Virus record (IMG/VR): IMGVR_UViG_3300032116_015700 | Coordinates: 1 to 64,000 of that record | Reading direction: 5' to 3' (one strand) | DNA from: a virus | Length of the DNA stretch: 64,000 nt | Part shown: piece after piece, positions 25,162 through 33,144 of the stretch | How the letters are laid out: the number at the start of each line of letters is the position of its first letter | Numbering within the stretch: the first letter of the stretch is position 1 | Program-made: the position numbers and the translations under genes | Notes under the pieces: generated by a model | The model's input: the letters and a program-made list of their open reading frames with translations, nothing else | Database searches by the model: none | Told to the model about the DNA's origin: nothing

Positions 25162-27546
25162 TTATTGAAGTGCAAAATCGTTTCTAGTTCCTCTACCTAC
25201 AACTTTTGCCACACCTGCTGTAACTCTATCACCGTCCATATAAACACCTATCTTTCCCGCTTGCATATCTGCTCTTACACCTCTAAATTCTTGAATTAGT
25301 GCTCCTATCATATTATTACTATTTGAAGATATTACTGATTGAGTCTGACCACCTGTATTATTAATTGTAGATAATGCTTTTACTGCACCAGGTGCAGCTA
25401 CAACATCATCATTTTTTGATAAATTAAGTAAAGCTCCTTCTTTTGTAGAAATTTGAGTTTTACCACTAGCAGGTGACATCACATCTCCAGCTGCTTGGCC
25501 CTTTGCTTTACCCATTTGTGACATAAAACCCGCAACTGCGGCTATAGCGAGAGGAACACCAAAAGGCCCCAACCACGCTAATCCAGCAAATATAGCACTT
25601 ATCGCTGAGCCTACCATTGAGATTAATAAAGGAGAAAGAACAACTAGCATTGCAATCGCTCCAGCTTTACCTTCTTTTAACCCTTGAATAAACATCTGAA
25701 TACCTGCTACTGCCCATTCTAATGGTTTAAATAACATTTCCATTACAGGTACTAAAGATGTCATAAGTGGCATCAATGTACCACCTAATTGAGCTATTAT
25801 ACCTTTAAAGGAATCTTCCATTTTGGTAAGTTGTCCATTTATTTCCTGTTGCTTTGAAAATTCTTCAACTTTTTGTTTTAATTGGTCTTCATTTAAATTA
25901 CTTATATCTAATCCTTTAGCAATGGCATCTTCTGCTGCTTTTTTATCAGTTTCATTTAAATTAGCCAATTGTTCTCTCATTGCCAATTGTTTGCTAATTT
26001 GTTCAACTGTCATATTTGTAGCATCTGCTAATGCTCTTTTGGAAAACACATCCATTTTAGTAAAATCTCCGGCTTGCTCAATAGCATCTAATGATGCTTT
26101 TTGTGCTCCTAGTATATCACCTTCATAAGCCAGTGCTCTTGCTCTACTTAAATTGAATTGACCACCAACCATAGTTGCCGCAACCAATTCTTTTTCTATA
26201 CCATTTTCAAAATCAAGAAGACCTTCAGCAGTTTTTTCAACTTCTTGTAGATTAGTACCCAATCTTTTAGCCTCTGCAGCCTGTTTTATTAATAGTGAAA
26301 CATCTCCTTTAAAATATTTTGCTGTTATGCCCGCACTTTTAGCTATGTCCTCCATCATTTCTTTTGGAGATACTTTCAATTGTTTAGCTAAATTTATAGC
26401 TTGCATTTGAACATTTGCGGCAGTTTGTTGTGATAACCCACCAATTTGTTCAAAAATACCTTGTACCTCTGCACCAGTTTGGGCCGAAACACCAAAGTTG
26501 GATTTCATTAAAGTAATTGCACTTAATGTTTGTTCCGAGTGTGCTACAACATCACTAAATGTATTTGCTAAAGCGTTGGCAGTATCATAAACATCTTTCA
26601 GTTCTACACCCACTTTTCTATAATACATTTCTATGTGGTGTGCCTGATGTCCTAATTCTTCGGTTTGAGAAACAGTCATACCCGTTTCTTTTCTATAATC
26701 TTCCGCTGCTTTATCTAATTCTGAAAATGCATGATATGCCGCCATTAACGCACCGGCTAAAAGAAATGTACCCGCTAATTTGAGTGACATTGATTTAGCA
26801 ACTGAACCCATTTCTTTAACAAACCCTAATGCAGATTGTACCGATTCTGGTAAAATATGTGCCATCTTATGTTGTTGCTCGTGTATTTTTTTTATTCTTT
26901 CTTCTGCAGCTAACAATTTTTCTTTTGCTTTAAAACTTGCTTCTGCTGCGGCTTTATCTTTACCTGTCAATCCAGCTGTATCTCTTTGAAATTTTTGCTT
27001 TCTTTTTTCTGCTTCACTTATACCATGTGCGTGTTTTTTTGCCTCAATCATTGATTCAGCAGCACCCTCTTGTTGATTTCTTATGTTAGTTAGGACATCT
27101 ATTCTCTTTTGTAATTGAGAATATTCTTCATCTGAAGCATTTATTTGTTCTTTTTTTAATTCTAAAATTCTTCCAGTTATAGTTGAAAATGCGTTACTCT
27201 CATTTGTAGATTTTTGTAAAGTTGTTTGAACATCTTTACCCAATCTACCAAAAGATTTTTGAAAATCTTCTTGCGTATCATTATAATCTCCTTGTCTTTT
27301 TAATGCTTTTTCCCAAACATCTGTATATTCTTTTGATTTCTTTTCGGAATCAGATATTACTTTTAATTCCTCTTTTAAATTCTTTATATGTTCTTTATCC
27401 TGCTCATTTCTTTTTTTAAGACGCTTGATTTCATCTTGTCCTGCCAACGCCATACGTTTATTACGTTCTTCTATTCGTTGTTGGACTTCGTTCTGTTCGT
27501 CTAACAGCTGCTTCTTTTTGGATTCATCGGATAAATTTTCTGCCAT
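25162..27546 (-). CDS. Tail tape measure protein
   Basis: 794 aa. A long charged coiled coil fills the first ~230 residues. Hydrophobic segments follow near 260 (AGTFLLAGALMAAYHAF) and near 630-680 (GAIAMLVVLSPLLISMVGSAISAIF and AWLGPFGVPLAIAAVAGFM). The middle is helical with repeats of Q, A, E and K. This composition, its position between tube/chaperone and baseplate genes, and its length fit a tape measure that sets tail length and is ejected through the tube. Confidence 0.88.
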   Translation of the reverse strand: MAENLSDESKKKQLLDEQNEVQQRIEERNKRMALAGQDEIKRLKKRNEQDKEHIKNLKEELKVISDSEKKSKEYTDVWEKALKRQGDYNDTQEDFQKSFGRLGKDVQTTLQKSTNESNAFSTITGRILELKKEQINASDEEYSQLQKRIDVLTNIRNQQEGAAESMIEAKKHAHGISEAEKRKQKFQRDTAGLTGKDKAAAEASFKAKEKLLAAEERIKKIHEQQHKMAHILPESVQSALGFVKEMGSVAKSMSLKLAGTFLLAGALMAAYHAFSELDKAAEDYRKETGMTVSQTEELGHQAHHIEMYYRKVGVELKDVYDTANALANTFSDVVAHSEQTLSAITLMKSNFGVSAQTGAEVQGIFEQIGGLSQQTAANVQMQAINLAKQLKVSPKEMMEDIAKSAGITAKYFKGDVSLLIKQAAEAKRLGTNLQEVEKTAEGLLDFENGIEKELVAATMVGGQFNLSRARALAYEGDILGAQKASLDAIEQAGDFTKMDVFSKRALADATNMTVEQISKQLAMREQLANLNETDKKAAEDAIAKGLDISNLNEDQLKQKVEEFSKQQEINGQLTKMEDSFKGIIAQLGGTLMPLMTSLVPVMEMLFKPLEWAVAGIQMFIQGLKEGKAGAIAMLVVLSPLLISMVGSAISAIFAGLAWLGPFGVPLAIAAVAGFMSQMGKAKGQAAGDVMSPASGKTQISTKEGALLNLSKNDDVVAAPGAVKALSTINNTGGQTQSVISSNSNNMIGALIQEFRGVRADMQAGKIGVYMDGDRVTAGVAKVVGRGTRNDFALQ

Positions 27547-27555
27547 ATTTTATAA

Positions 27556-27792
27556 TTACTTACTTAAAAATCCAGCTTTTTTCAAGTAATCGTAAATGTC
27601 TGGATTTTCTTTTTTTATACGATTTAATTGAACAATTGTATCTGAATTTATTTTTTCATAATCTTTCATTATTTTTTTCAATTCAGGATCATCATCAATC
27701 ACCTTTTGAATTGGTTTAGGTGCAGGTTTTTTTCCTGTAATAAAATCCCAAAATTTTTGAAAATTTCCTTCTGATATTTTATATCTTTTCAT
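27556..27792 (-). CDS. Small protein before tape measure
   Basis: 78 aa, helical and charged: MKRYKISEGNFQKFWDFITG, KPAPKP, then DDPELKKIMKDYEKINSDTIVQLNRIKKENPDIYDYLKKAGF. It sits between the chaperone unit and the tape measure with a class B box 20 bases above the ATG. The function is unknown. Confidence 0.65.
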   Translation of the reverse strand: MKRYKISEGNFQKFWDFITGKKPAPKPIQKVIDDDPELKKIMKDYEKINSDTIVQLNRIKKENPDIYDYLKKAGFLSK

Positions 27793-27812
27793 AATGAGTA
27801 TAATTTAACACT

Positions 27813-27820
27813 TATAAATA
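27813..27820 (-). promoter_or_regulatory. Class B box before tape measure unit
   Basis: GATATTTATAAG on the coding strand, 20 bases above an ATG and 11 bases after a terminator. Confidence 0.6.
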
Positions 27821-27830
27821 TCCTATAAAA

Positions 27831-27862
27831 GAAAAAAGTTAGGATTATCTTTTAATCCTAAC
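27831..27862 (-). terminator. Intrinsic terminator of tail chaperone unit
   Basis: A nine-base stem GTTAGGATT / AATCCTAAC with a seven-base loop, then TTTTTTCTTTT. The stop codon of the second chaperone frame lies inside the hairpin. Confidence 0.88.
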
Positions 27863-28012
27863 TCTTGAAGGTTGTTTTTGTGTTTGTGCGTTTTTCACAC
27901 TTTCATTCTCTTTTTTCTTTGCATCTGCTAACTTATTATAATAAAAGTTTCGTAGATACGTTGGCATATTATATATTTCCATTACCGTAAATCCTTGTCC
28001 ATAGTACACCAT
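27845..28012 (-). CDS. Second tail-assembly chaperone frame (probable frameshift extension)
   Basis: A 55-aa ORF if it starts at the ATG at 28012: MVYYGQGFTVMEIYNMPT, then YLRNFYYNKLADAKKKEN and a basic tail. The frame is open further up to 28069, adding a protein-like stretch (GLPSNHSINLHTQIFD). It overlaps the end of the upstream gene in the +1 frame and starts right at a run of seven T, so it is better explained as a frameshift extension than as an independent gene. The position between tube and tape measure is that of the G/GT-type tail chaperones. Confidence 0.7.
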   Translation of the reverse strand: MVYYGQGFTVMEIYNMPTYLRNFYYNKLADAKKKENESVKNAQTQKQPSRVRIKR

Positions 28013-28046
28013 ATCAAAGATTTGTGTATGGAGATTTATGCTATGA

Positions 28047-28802
28047 TTACTCGGAAGGCCAAAAAAAGTTTACGCCTAATGCAATAGGCGCCTCCTCCAC
28101 CTCTCCATTTTCATGAGTATAAGTAAATTTCATATCCATATCCGGAGAAATTGCTTTAACATAATCTCTAAATGCTTTACTATCTCTAGCTAACATATTA
28201 TTAATATATTTAGTGATATGTCCAATATCAGAATTTCCGTCTACTGATTTTATCATATATCTCAAACGAGTGGTAATATCACTCTTTATATCTTTATTAA
28301 GTTTTTCTAATGCCGTAATATCCTTCTCTACAGCCTTTTCATCACCGTGTGTCAATAGTTTGAATATAAGTTTATTTTTACCAGCTGGTGTTATAAACTC
28401 AAATTCGTTTTTACTATTATAAATTGAAGTATCAACATTTTTTGTTTTTATTTGGGAAAGGTCACATCTTGCTTTCAAAACTTCATTTTTTACCGAAGAA
28501 AAAAAAGAAAAATCATAATCTGGACCATAACCCAACATACGCGTTGCTAATAATATTGCGTTTTTATCTCCTATTAGTATTTCATCAGGATTAATATTAT
28601 CAACTAAAATAGATTCAAATAATTTATCTAAAACTATACCCTTTCTAATTAGATTACCTGAAGCTAAAATATCTTCTTCTTTAGCTGTCATTAATTTTAT
28701 TGTAATTCTACCAGATGAAAGTGGATTATCTTTTGGATAAAGTTTACCTTCAGATGGTAAATCTAACACTTCCGTTGGAAAATCAAATTGTTTTTCTTGC
28801 AT
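28047..28802 (-). CDS. Tail assembly chaperone / T4 gp26-like baseplate hub protein
   Basis: 251 aa. The start FDFPTEVLDLPSEGKLYPKDNPLSSGRITIKLMTAKEEDILAS, then LLATRMLGYGPDYDF and GVNFFWPSE at the end, match proteins annotated as gp26-like in T4-related phages. It lies between tail tube and tape measure, where tail assembly chaperones are normally encoded. Near its end the coding strand reads AAC TTT TTT TGG; a +1 or -2 slip here leads into the overlapping frame and would give a fused product of about 318 aa. Class B box 23 bases above the ATG, terminator before that. Confidence 0.75.
   Translation of the reverse strand: MQEKQFDFPTEVLDLPSEGKLYPKDNPLSSGRITIKLMTAKEEDILASGNLIRKGIVLDKLFESILVDNINPDEILIGDKNAILLATRMLGYGPDYDFSFFSSVKNEVLKARCDLSQIKTKNVDTSIYNSKNEFEFITPAGKNKLIFKLLTHGDEKAVEKDITALEKLNKDIKSDITTRLRYMIKSVDGNSDIGHITKYINNMLARDSKAFRDYVKAISPDMDMKFTYTHENGEVEEAPIALGVNFFWPSE
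28061..28070 (-). other. Candidate programmed frameshift site
   Basis: The coding strand reads AAC TTT TTT T, seven T in a row, four codons before the zero-frame stop region. The +1 frame has a stop (TAA at 28072-28070) just upstream and is then open for 74 codons. This is the arrangement of tail chaperone frameshift sites; Mu-like phages are thought to use -2. Confidence 0.65.
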
Positions 28803-28825
28803 AACGTTATATTTTGTTTTGTATA

Positions 28826-28833
28826 TATAAATA
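28826..28833 (-). promoter_or_regulatory. Class B box before tail chaperone gene
   Basis: TGTATTTATATATA on the coding strand, 23 bases above the ATG and about 20 bases after the terminator of the tail tube gene. Confidence 0.6.
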
Positions 28834-28852
28834 CATTATTCTAAAAAAATTA

Positions 28853-28887
28853 GAAATAAAAAAGGGATACCTTTTGAGTATCCCTTA
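28853..28887 (-). terminator. Intrinsic terminator after tail tube gene
   Basis: Nine-base stem AAGGGATAC / GTATCCCTT with a seven-base loop, followed by TTTTTTATTT on the coding strand. Confidence 0.88.
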
Positions 28888-28907
28888 TTTTTATCTTTTT
28901 TCTTAAA

Positions 28908-29405
28908 TTAAAATTCAAGAACTGCGTAATCGTAAGTAAGTGTTAAAGTGATATTAACTGGCTCATTTTCAGAGTTGTATGCTAAATCACCAAAGTTTGC
29001 CTGAGATATAAATGCTCCCTTTAACTTCCACTGCTCAATCTTATCACCAACAGGTCCTAACAAATAGAAATCAATATCTTTCTTATACATTTCTGCATAT
29101 CCATCTCTACCGGTAATAGATTCATGTGATAAACGAACCCACTCCATTACCGCTTGTGCTCCAGATGGAACAATAGGGTCATAAAGAGTGATTTCCAAAT
29201 CTTGCCATTCACCTTTACCTTTAAGCTTTCTATATACGTTGATATGGTCAAGCTTCACAGTTTGGAACTGAATTGTTGGTCTATTTGCTGCACTCACTAA
29301 AAATGAAGGGATTGATAAATCGCTAAACTCCATAATGTAGCGATTCTTCATTTTAGGTTCGAAGTTCGTATAGAACATCTTATCAAAGGATAGTATATCT
29401 GCCAT
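28908..29405 (-). CDS. Tail tube protein (gp19-like)
   Basis: 165 aa, the normal length for T4 gp19. It shows RYIMEFSDLSIPSFLVSAANRPTIQFQ, WQDLEITLYDPIVPSG, and a C-terminal VNITLTLTYDYAVLEF, typical of the tube fold shared with Hcp. It forms stacked hexamers inside the sheath. It follows the sheath gene after 54 bases and ends at a strong terminator, so tube transcripts end before the chaperone gene. Confidence 0.92.
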   Translation of the reverse strand: MADILSFDKMFYTNFEPKMKNRYIMEFSDLSIPSFLVSAANRPTIQFQTVKLDHINVYRKLKGKGEWQDLEITLYDPIVPSGAQAVMEWVRLSHESITGRDGYAEMYKKDIDFYLLGPVGDKIEQWKLKGAFISQANFGDLAYNSENEPVNITLTLTYDYAVLEF

Positions 29406-29430
29406 TTTTAATTACCTTTTATTTTATATT

Positions 29431-29438
29431 AATAAATA
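29431..29438 (-). promoter_or_regulatory. Class B-like box before tail tube gene
   Basis: GATATTTATTAATA on the coding strand, one mismatch to TATTTATA, 25 bases above the ATG. Confidence 0.5.
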
Positions 29439-29459
29439 TCTATTTTGTTTGTTTTCGTA

Positions 29460-31820
29460 TTATGCTGAGAAACTTGCTCCAGTTGGTAAGATGTTGAAAT
29501 CAATTACTATGAATTCCGCAGTCTTAGCAGGTTGTAAGAAAATTTGTCCAGCCATAATATTTCTATCAATTACATCCGGTGTGTTATTGGTTTCATCCAT
29601 AACTACTTTGAATGCGTACAAACCTTGTCTTTGTTGAATAGTTTCCAAGTAAGGATTTACAGTGTTTAAGAATCTTCCTCTAGTTTCAGAAGTGTTTTGT
29701 TCAAACACTAAATAACGAGATGTAGATGCGATAAACTTCTTAACTGCAATCAATAATCTTCTTACGTTGATTCTATCCAATGCAGATGCTTTATCTTGCA
29801 AAGTTTTCTGTCCGAATGCTACAATACCTTGTCCAGGGAATGTTGCAATTGGGTTTACTTTGTTTTCATAAAGTGTATCTCTTTCAGCGTGTGTTAATCT
29901 ATTCAATACACTCACAGCTCCTACGATACCACCTCTATTCAAACCAGCTGGTGCGAACCACTCAGCCGCTAATCTATCGTTACTTGCATAAACTGCTGGT
30001 AACAATGTAGAAGGTGGAACAGTTGTAAGTTTGTTTGTGTTTGTATCAATTGTTTTTACCCAAGGGTAGTAAGTTGCTACATAGTTTGAATCAACAGCAT
30101 TTGCTTGCTCAGTTGCTTGAGTTATTGTATCCGCGTAATCGTTGAAATCAGCGATATAGAATGCATCTTGTCTAGCTTCAACCATATCAATCACTTTAGT
30201 CACAATTGAAGGATGTAATTGTCTTACAATACCAGGAGTTGCTACTAAATTGATATCCCATTCGTCAGGATTTGATACGGCGTTAATTGCTTTTGTATAT
30301 GCAACTGAACCAGATGAGGTTGATGTTGCACAATTAAATCCTTGTGTATTAGATGGTCCCCATACTGGATTGTTATTGTAATCGTTTACACCAGGTTTAC
30401 CAATTCTCAATACAGGATTTGTACCATCAAAACCATCTTGGAAAGCCAAAACAAATTGTCTTTTCACCATATCAGTTGCTGCAGAACCAGTCATTTGATA
30501 ACTCAATCCTACACCACTAATATTACCATCAAATGCAAATGCGGTATTTGAACCCGTTTGTGCACCGATTGGAAGTGGTTTTAAATATTGTTTATTATCC
30601 AAAGATACTCCACTAGTTTCATAATCAAAACCAGAGAAATATACTGGAGATGATGAAGTATTGCCAATTGAATTTGTTTGGAAAGTTACTTTTTGAACTT
30701 TTAATGCCTGTGCGTTATCAGTTGCCTTAATTGGATTTGTATAAGCTCCATGTCCAAATGGTGCTGCTGAAATTGGGAATGAACCCGCATCAGCTACAAC
30801 CACTCTTACATATTGTGATTTATTGGAGTAATCACCATTTTCGGTAATTTTACCATTATTATCAATCGTCAACCATCTGTCACCAATTCTTCTTGCGATA
30901 TAGTTTGGAGAAGCAGGGTCTAAATTTACTCCATTGTAAGTTTCCAATACACTCTTTCTCTTATCAGTATCACCATATCCTCTAATTGTTACAGTAAATG
31001 TAGAATAATCGGTTGAACCATCTTCACCTGCTGCTTTTACATTAGAAATACCAATTTTAAATTTAGTATTATAAAGTGTACCTTGTCCTAAAGTTACAAA
31101 TTTAAAGAGGTCATATCTTTCACCACTAATCAATTGAGATTGTACATATGGAGTTTCTGCAGATTGTGCATCGTATGCAAAATCTTGTGTTGGAAGTGCA
31201 ACTGCACTAACAACCGTACCACCCCATAAACCTGCTGCTGCATTTGAATAAGATGCAGATGCTAAATGTTCAAAGTATGTATATCCAAAAGCTTTTTTAC
31301 TTCCTAATGGAGATTCACCAAATACGTCTGAAATATCATTTGTATCTCTTGGAAGAATAGATGCAGAAACCCAACCAAAATCAGAACCAGAAAGTAAGAA
31401 CGAACCAGAGTATGCTGCTCTTGGGTCAGATATTAATTGTACTGCTTTTTCAACATCTTGATTACCTCTTTCAGTTGTATGTAATGTTGCAATTAATTTT
31501 TCGCCAACTAATCCACCAGATGCAAAAATACCAATTGGAGCAGCTTCTTGGTAACCACCAACTCCACCTACTCTTACAATTGTTACAATGCCGGTTTCTC
31601 TTAAATAATTTTGTACTGCATATTCAGTATAATAAGTTCCATCAGGAGTTCCGAAGATTGCTTCAAACTCTGATTGTGTTCTTACGATAGTAGGAACGAA
31701 AACAGGTCCTTGTTTGAAAGGTCCTATGATTGCTGCTCCAATTTCGCCTATTCCTTGCGATAAGAAGGATAGGTCATTTTCTCTCGTAAATACGCCTGGT
31801 GATACGATTCTTTCTGCCAT
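29460..31820 (-). CDS. Tail sheath protein (gp18-like)
   Basis: 786 aa, longer than T4 gp18 (659 aa). The N-terminus SPGVFTRENDLSFLSQGIGEIGAAIIGPFKQGP is the sheath handshake region. The C-terminal domain has FGQKTLQDKASALDRINVRRLLIAVKKFIASTSRYLVFEQN and ends in VIDFNILPTGASFS. The middle ~400 residues are the variable surface domains. It contracts to drive the tube through the envelope. A GGAG ribosome site lies upstream of the ATG and a class B box 56 bases above. Confidence 0.93.
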   Translation of the reverse strand: MAERIVSPGVFTRENDLSFLSQGIGEIGAAIIGPFKQGPVFVPTIVRTQSEFEAIFGTPDGTYYTEYAVQNYLRETGIVTIVRVGGVGGYQEAAPIGIFASGGLVGEKLIATLHTTERGNQDVEKAVQLISDPRAAYSGSFLLSGSDFGWVSASILPRDTNDISDVFGESPLGSKKAFGYTYFEHLASASYSNAAAGLWGGTVVSAVALPTQDFAYDAQSAETPYVQSQLISGERYDLFKFVTLGQGTLYNTKFKIGISNVKAAGEDGSTDYSTFTVTIRGYGDTDKRKSVLETYNGVNLDPASPNYIARRIGDRWLTIDNNGKITENGDYSNKSQYVRVVVADAGSFPISAAPFGHGAYTNPIKATDNAQALKVQKVTFQTNSIGNTSSSPVYFSGFDYETSGVSLDNKQYLKPLPIGAQTGSNTAFAFDGNISGVGLSYQMTGSAATDMVKRQFVLAFQDGFDGTNPVLRIGKPGVNDYNNNPVWGPSNTQGFNCATSTSSGSVAYTKAINAVSNPDEWDINLVATPGIVRQLHPSIVTKVIDMVEARQDAFYIADFNDYADTITQATEQANAVDSNYVATYYPWVKTIDTNTNKLTTVPPSTLLPAVYASNDRLAAEWFAPAGLNRGGIVGAVSVLNRLTHAERDTLYENKVNPIATFPGQGIVAFGQKTLQDKASALDRINVRRLLIAVKKFIASTSRYLVFEQNTSETRGRFLNTVNPYLETIQQRQGLYAFKVVMDETNNTPDVIDRNIMAGQIFLQPAKTAEFIVIDFNILPTGASFSA

Positions 31821-31876
31821 TTTATTTCTCCAATTAGGTTTTTAATTGTAATTTGTATTCAATCCAAAAATACAGA

Positions 31877-31884
31877 TATAAATA
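31877..31884 (-). promoter_or_regulatory. Class B box before sheath gene
   Basis: TATATTTATATC on the coding strand, immediately after a terminator and 56 bases above the sheath ATG, which has its own GGAG site. Confidence 0.58.
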
Positions 31885-31885
31885 T

Positions 31886-31924
31886 AAAGAAAATATCCAA
31901 AACACAATATAATGCTTTGGATAC
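31886..31924 (-). terminator. Intrinsic terminator before sheath unit
   Basis: Stem TATCCAAA / TTTTGGATA with a 12-13 base loop, followed by TTTTCTTTA. It ends the unit of the gene at 31953-32342. Confidence 0.75.
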
Positions 31925-31952
31925 TATCTATATAAAAAGGTTTTTATTCAAA

Positions 31953-32342
31953 TTAGATTGGTACTGAACCAGAAATTGAACCAGAAGATGGTGACCAAGG
32001 CAAATCAAATGTATCTACATTTTTGATTACACCTTTCTTATTATTGATATCTTTTTGAATTCTATCAGAAATATGGTCCCAATAACCTGTTTGTGTTGAA
32101 CTACTTACGTGATGTTTTATCCATCCTAAAACTTGTTCTTCGGTAAGTTGTGAATATTCTGTAAAGTTATCTGGATCTACTGAATCTAATTTAAAAGGTG
32201 TTGCACCGATAAATGTTCCAGTAGTATTATCAGAATCATCAGTACCTACACATTCCCATCTAGTACCGATTATCACATCAGTAAGACCATTACCACTTGT
32301 TTTTGAAAGAGCTTTTACAGCCCAAGTATAATTTATAGCCAT
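31953..32342 (-). CDS. Phage structural-region protein (DUF7936-like)
   Basis: 129 aa. It begins MAINYTWAVKALSKTSGNGLTDVIIGTRWECVGTDD and has LTEEQVLGWIKHHV, a pattern I associate with a small phage protein family (DUF7936). The last residues are Ser/Gly-rich like the neighbouring fibres. The role is unknown; its location suggests a virion or neck component. Confidence 0.6.
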   Translation of the reverse strand: MAINYTWAVKALSKTSGNGLTDVIIGTRWECVGTDDSDNTTGTFIGATPFKLDSVDPDNFTEYSQLTEEQVLGWIKHHVSSSTQTGYWDHISDRIQKDINNKKGVIKNVDTFDLPWSPSSGSISGSVPI

Positions 32343-32358
32343 TGTTTCCTATTTTTAT

Positions 32359-32366
32359 AATAAATA
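32359..32366 (-). promoter_or_regulatory. Class B-like box
   Basis: AATATTTATTAT on the coding strand, 16 bases above the ATG of the 129-aa protein. One mismatch to TATTTATA. Confidence 0.45.
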
Positions 32367-32379
32367 TTTGTTTTTAAAA

Positions 32380-32667
32380 TTAACCATTTTCTTGTCCCGT
32401 AACAACAAAGTTAAAATCACTACACATTCTTTCTGCTAAATAAAAATTACTACCACTCCATGCATTTAATACATTTTGTGGTACTTTCCATTCACCAGTT
32501 GATACTGTTGTATCTGGTATTGCAACCGATTCTCTATTTGGGTCTCTATATCTCAATTCATATCTTAAAATACAATCATCATCATTTAAATCATATCTTA
32601 AAATGTTTGTAAATACAGTATTAACTTTTTTACCAAATAAATTTTTTTCTTCAATAAAAGTTATCAT
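32380..32667 (-). CDS. Hypothetical protein, 95 aa
   Basis: 95 aa with strands and charged turns (FTNILRYDLNDDDCILRYELRYRD, WKVPQNVLNAWSGSNFYLAERMCSDF). No family recognised. It is 15 bases below the 141-aa gene and probably a small virion protein. Confidence 0.6.
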   Translation of the reverse strand: MITFIEEKNLFGKKVNTVFTNILRYDLNDDDCILRYELRYRDPNRESVAIPDTTVSTGEWKVPQNVLNAWSGSNFYLAERMCSDFNFVVTGQENG

Positions 32668-32682
32668 CTTCTTTTTAATTTT

Positions 32683-33108
32683 TTATACGTCCTGCAAAAC
32701 AGTTGCTGATTGAATTACATTTCTTTCTATTAAATCCGCAGCTATTTTTTGTTTTAAAAGTGGATATGCTTTTGAAAATATATCACCACCTTCCAAAACA
32801 CTAAAATCTGGAACTTTCTTTTCGTAAACTCTACCATCAATAACTTCTTGCTCAGTTCTATTCATAGGTAATGAGTGCCAATGTGGAATCGCATCTACCT
32901 TTGCAAGAAATCTTTCTTGAATAGGTGCTCCCATACGATTAGAAATGTTTGTTTCTAATAATCTTGCAGTTTCTTCGTTTTTAAATACGTTCACATACAA
33001 TTCTAATGCACCTTTGTTTCTATCTACCACATATCGGTAGATTCTAACATAAGCTTCATCAGTTATACCTTGCGATGTTCCAATGTTTGCTGCTATTTTA
33101 ATTGCCAT
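32683..33108 (-). CDS. Hypothetical structural-region protein, 141 aa
   Basis: 141 aa: AIKIAANIGTSQGITDEAYVRIYRYVVDRNKGALELYVNVFKNEE, HWHSLPMNRTEQE, then a helical end. I do not recognise it. The alternating strands with a helical C-terminus suggest a fibre-connecting or decoration protein, but that is inference. AAGGAG lies eight bases above the ATG and a class B box 20 bases above it. Confidence 0.6.
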   Translation of the reverse strand: MAIKIAANIGTSQGITDEAYVRIYRYVVDRNKGALELYVNVFKNEETARLLETNISNRMGAPIQERFLAKVDAIPHWHSLPMNRTEQEVIDGRVYEKKVPDFSVLEGGDIFSKAYPLLKQKIAADLIERNVIQSATVLQDV

Positions 33109-33128
33109 AGTTATTCTCCTTTAATATA

Positions 33129-33136
33129 TATAAATA
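33129..33136 (-). promoter_or_regulatory. Class B box after giant fibre gene
   Basis: TATATTTATATATA on the coding strand, 20 bases above an ATG that also has a good AAGGAG site. Confidence 0.6.
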
Positions 33137-33144
33137 TATAGTTG

